The notes beneath the pieces were generated by a model. That model had not been told where the DNA came from and searched no databases. It was given only the letters and a program-made list of their open reading frames with translations. A stretch of 64,000 bases of DNA from Rhinopomastus cyanomelas (lineage: Eukaryota > Chordata > Aves > Bucerotiformes > Rhinopomastidae), in contig VXBP01005586.1 in assembly GCA_013400115.1 (NCBI GenBank), forward strand, positions 1,001,537 to 1,065,536, in the 5' to 3' direction. The position numbers and the translations under genes are program-made. Numbering within the stretch: position 1 is the stretch's first letter; each line of letters begins with the position of its first letter. Below, in pieces: positions 61,119-64,000 of the stretch.

Positions 61119-64000
61119 TTTGGAAGCCAGCCACCTAAATATTAGGCTATGTGATACTGAAGGAGCTCATGCTTAAACCTGTCTGTGGAGTTATTTTTAA
61201 AGGGAGATGGTCAGATATAGGTTAATGGCACTTCATCAGATTTCGACCATTTCTTTTTGGTTTTGCTATTTCAGGGGAAAGAAGTACAATCAAAGTTTAG
61301 TTCACTGTATCTGAACAGTAACATCAAGCTATTACATGCATCAGTTTGTAAGCAGAACTGTCTACTCGAATCAATGACTGCCTAGTGATGTTTTTTTAAT
61401 GTAACATTCCCTATTGAAGCCAAAGTTTGTATTGCGGCTTTCAAAGCAGAACATTCCATTGAAACTTTGAACAAATTTCAGCTAAAACTCTAAAACTTAC
61501 TGGAACCTTTTTTTTTCTTTTTATTGAAAAAGAGTATTAATATTGAGGCTAGATATCAGTCTAACAGAAGTCATCTGCAAAGCAGCTTTGAGAAACTGGC
61601 TAAGCTAGACTAGATGCAAGTTCTGCCAGAGTGCCTAATGCCACAAGGATTGATGGTAATGAAAAAATTAATGATATTTTACTCAGCTATCACAAATGAG
61701 TTGCCTGAGGTGAGTAGAGTTTTTCAGGACAGGCATGCAGTACGTATAGTTATAAAGTATGGTCCAAAAGAGAAGAGGCTATAAACTTACAACCTGGTCA
61801 TTTTTTAATATCACAGCCCAAGAAGAGGCAGATTTTTCAGCACAACTGTAGGCTGAATTTGCAACACAGTGCAAACCACTGGTCCTGCAGGGAAGACCTG
61901 TCTATTTAAGGCCTAAAAATGACTTAACAAACTTCTGGGTTCTGTGTAGGTAATAGATGGCTAATGTCACTGGTAACCTATACATAAATGGATGACATTC
62001 TCTTCTGTACTTCTTACAGCTACAGCAGAGTTTTCACAGCCTGGATAAAGGAGGCAGCAATTGTGAGCTTAAATTAACTTGACATATGCCTGATTCTGGG
62101 CTGCTGAAGGGGTAGCAGTGTGCCCGGTGTAGCATAGCCCTAGGCAAATGTCAAGTTGCAATATCAGTTCTAGGGCTTCCCAGAGTCTGGACCACTGCCT
62201 GTATTTAGCTTTCCACTGCAGGCCTGCTGCAGTGTGGGACCTGTGAGGTAGCCTGGTGGCCATCTCCAGTGTATCTGACCCAGAGATAAAATACTCCAGC
62301 TGGCTGTTTGGCTCTTAAGAAAGCTGTTGTTAAGTCATACCAGTACATTTTAGACTCTGTAATGTAGAGTAGAGAGTTACATTCCTGGCAACTGCATTAG
62401 GTGGGGTATGGATTGTGTGAACATGAGGCAGAACGTGTGTCACAGAAATGCAAAGACAGAAAGCTCATCTTTGCACAAGTGTCTACTATCACAAGCAAAC
62501 CCCACTCAAAAAACCCCACCATCTATGAAGGTCAGAGAAGACTGCCAAACACTGTAGTCATCTTCATCTGAAGACTGGGAGTCCTACATGTTCCAATGCT
62601 GATACTGACATATCACTTGGTTTGCTGTCACAAGACTTCACATTTATATAGCAATAAAGTTTGGCAATATAAAAGAATAATTTTCTTTTCATATTTCCTT
62701 CTGAACATTCAGCAAGCCTTGTCATCCCATATCTAGGCCTATGATCAAGTATGAGAGATGTGAACTGTAACAAATTACACATTACCATCCATTGTCCGAG
62801 TCCTTTCAATTTTTAAAGCAAGACTCTCTGGTCCGTTTTGCTGAAAGTCCTATATTTTGTCAGTTCCACTGATCTCTCTTTTCTCTGATCCTTTCTTGTA
62901 AGGTAGCAAAAAAAAAATGGCACAGTGGAATACAAAACAGTGTTCTTCTAAGTTGGCTTCAGTGTTTACTATGACCTTTCTATCTAACGGTGGACTTTCT
63001 CCAGTCCTGGTTTTCACAGCCAGTGTACTCTGCTCATCCTGATCCTTCCTGAAGATGCAGTTTTCTTTTTCAGTTCCTACAAATACCATAGCAAAAGAAA
63101 AGGAGGAAGACAGTGTTCTGTGTTCTGGTTTTATCTACCCAGAGTGTTCTGAATCTTACTTCAGGGCCAGCAAAGTTAAGCAGATTCCTCCTGTAAAAGA
63201 AAGCTGTGTCTGAACAATGCAATCCTGCTAAAACTTGACATCAGGATAACCCATCCATTTCAATAGTGACACATTTTGAATTGGGAATTACAGACTCCTG
63301 AATCTTTCTGAGTTTTATTTGTTTGCAGCCTTTGTTAAAGGCCGAAATGGGTTATCCTGAACTTCCTGACATCACTGCTTGCATGTAAAATCTGTTCATA
63401 AACAGGAAAATATGGCCTCTAATTGTAGCTGATTAGCCTTGCCAGCTTGCTGTGCCTGATAGTGCATCTCATCAGCCATTACAAAATCCTAGAGCAGATC
63501 AACTCAGTCTTCAGATTCATACAGCATCTGTTCAGGGTAGCCCAGTGCTGTGTCCATCACTTATTCTGCTGGCTCCAGGGCAGCTTTACTGAGGAGTGAT
63601 TGCTTTGGTTATCAGCAGTGGCAAGAACATAATCATGTCACATTGTGAGGATCTAATGTGCTTTATGAGGCACTTGATGCTTCATAGTTGCTTCAACATC
63701 AGAACTGTTCCATTCTGGTTGCCTCTGAGCAGTATCACAAGGCAAGTTCCTCTTGCTAATCATAAGGGAAGTTGTTGGCTGAAAATGAACTGGCTGCCTA
63801 GTCTGTTCAGGGTGCTCACGTGTGATGGGCACTGCTGCTTTGTAGTCTTTTTGCACGTGGAGGCTGTTCTTGACAAAGTTGAACCATGTGCTAGAGGAAA
63901 AGATGAGTTAAGCATAGCATCCACATTGTGCTTGCTGTACCATCATGCACTTGCTCAGGAAGCCAACTCTTGTTGCAGCAGAGATGTGTGTTTTATCACG

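Larger units (their letters stand above)
1..64000 (+). other. ALK: Internal part of the ALK receptor tyrosine kinase gene (7 exons and flanking introns)
   Basis: Seven exons in the same order, phase and spacing logic as the vertebrate ALK ectodomain lie on the + strand. Together they give LDLa, MAM2, a linker and the first part of the TNF-like/glycine-rich region. ALK is a single-pass plasma-membrane receptor tyrosine kinase activated by ALKAL ligands, mainly in the nervous system. The paralogue LTK is less likely: the last exon matches remembered human ALK much better (it has the NSNLS and GIQIW strings) than human LTK. The gene starts and ends outside the window, so promoter, start codon, membrane span and kinase are not here. 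Identification rests on recalled family sequence, not on a search. Confidence 0.93.
60593..64000 (+). other. ALK: ALK intron, 5' part, downstream of the last exon in the window
   Basis: It starts at GTAAGG and continues beyond the window. It contains a perfect 104-bp direct repeat next to the single N at 61,014. No CR1 copy and no glycine-rich exon were seen. Open frames at 62,564-62,809 and 62,850-63,089 (minus) are featureless. Confidence 0.85.

Noticed and set aside
1..64000. tRNA genes, CRISPR arrays, retroviral LTRs or DNA transposons
   Set aside because: I scanned for tRNA T-loop patterns, regularly spaced repeats, LTR ends and terminal inverted repeats and saw none that hold up.

Overview
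The window is vertebrate DNA, most likely from a bird. It holds an internal part of one gene, ALK (anaplastic lymphoma kinase receptor), on the + strand. Seven consecutive exons spell out a partial ectodomain: the LDL-receptor class A module, the whole second MAM domain split over four exons, a variable linker, and the first part of the ligand-binding TNF-like/glycine-rich region. Reading frame and splice phase join correctly from each exon to the next (1-1, 1-1, 0-0, 2-2, 1-1, 1-1), with no stop codons. The exons add up to 937 coding bases, about 312 residues. By residue numbering recalled from human ALK, these are probably exons 6 to 12. The signal peptide, the first MAM domain, most of the glycine-rich domain, the membrane span and the kinase lie outside the window.

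Layout: 1-19,620 is the tail of a long intron. Exons lie at 19,621-19,752 (LDLa), 26,942-27,073, 28,905-29,005, 39,075-39,244 and 48,902-48,996 (MAM2), 50,358-50,501 (linker), and 60,430-60,592 (start of the ligand-binding region). The remainder, 60,593-64,000, is the next intron. Over 98 percent of the window is intronic. The introns are roughly 1.4-10 kb, compact as expected for a bird.

Repeats: the only interspersed family I can name is the CR1 LINE, the dominant avian retrotransposon. I count 13 recognisable or probable fragments, and all lie antisense to ALK. One (about 7,980-8,740) still encodes reverse transcriptase blocks. No Alu, L1, retroviral LTR or DNA transposon was recognised. 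Small tandem duplications, an AT microsatellite, an A18G14 homopolymer pair and several short perfect hairpins are also present.

Points most worth a second look: a GC-AG intron after the 28,905-29,005 exon; an unexplained 200-codon open frame on the minus strand at 46,568-47,167 with coding-like composition; a perfect 104-bp repeat whose second copy starts exactly beside the single N at 61,014, probably an assembly scar; and the uniform antisense CR1 orientation. I found no operon-like system, CRISPR array, RNA gene or second protein-coding gene that I can defend.
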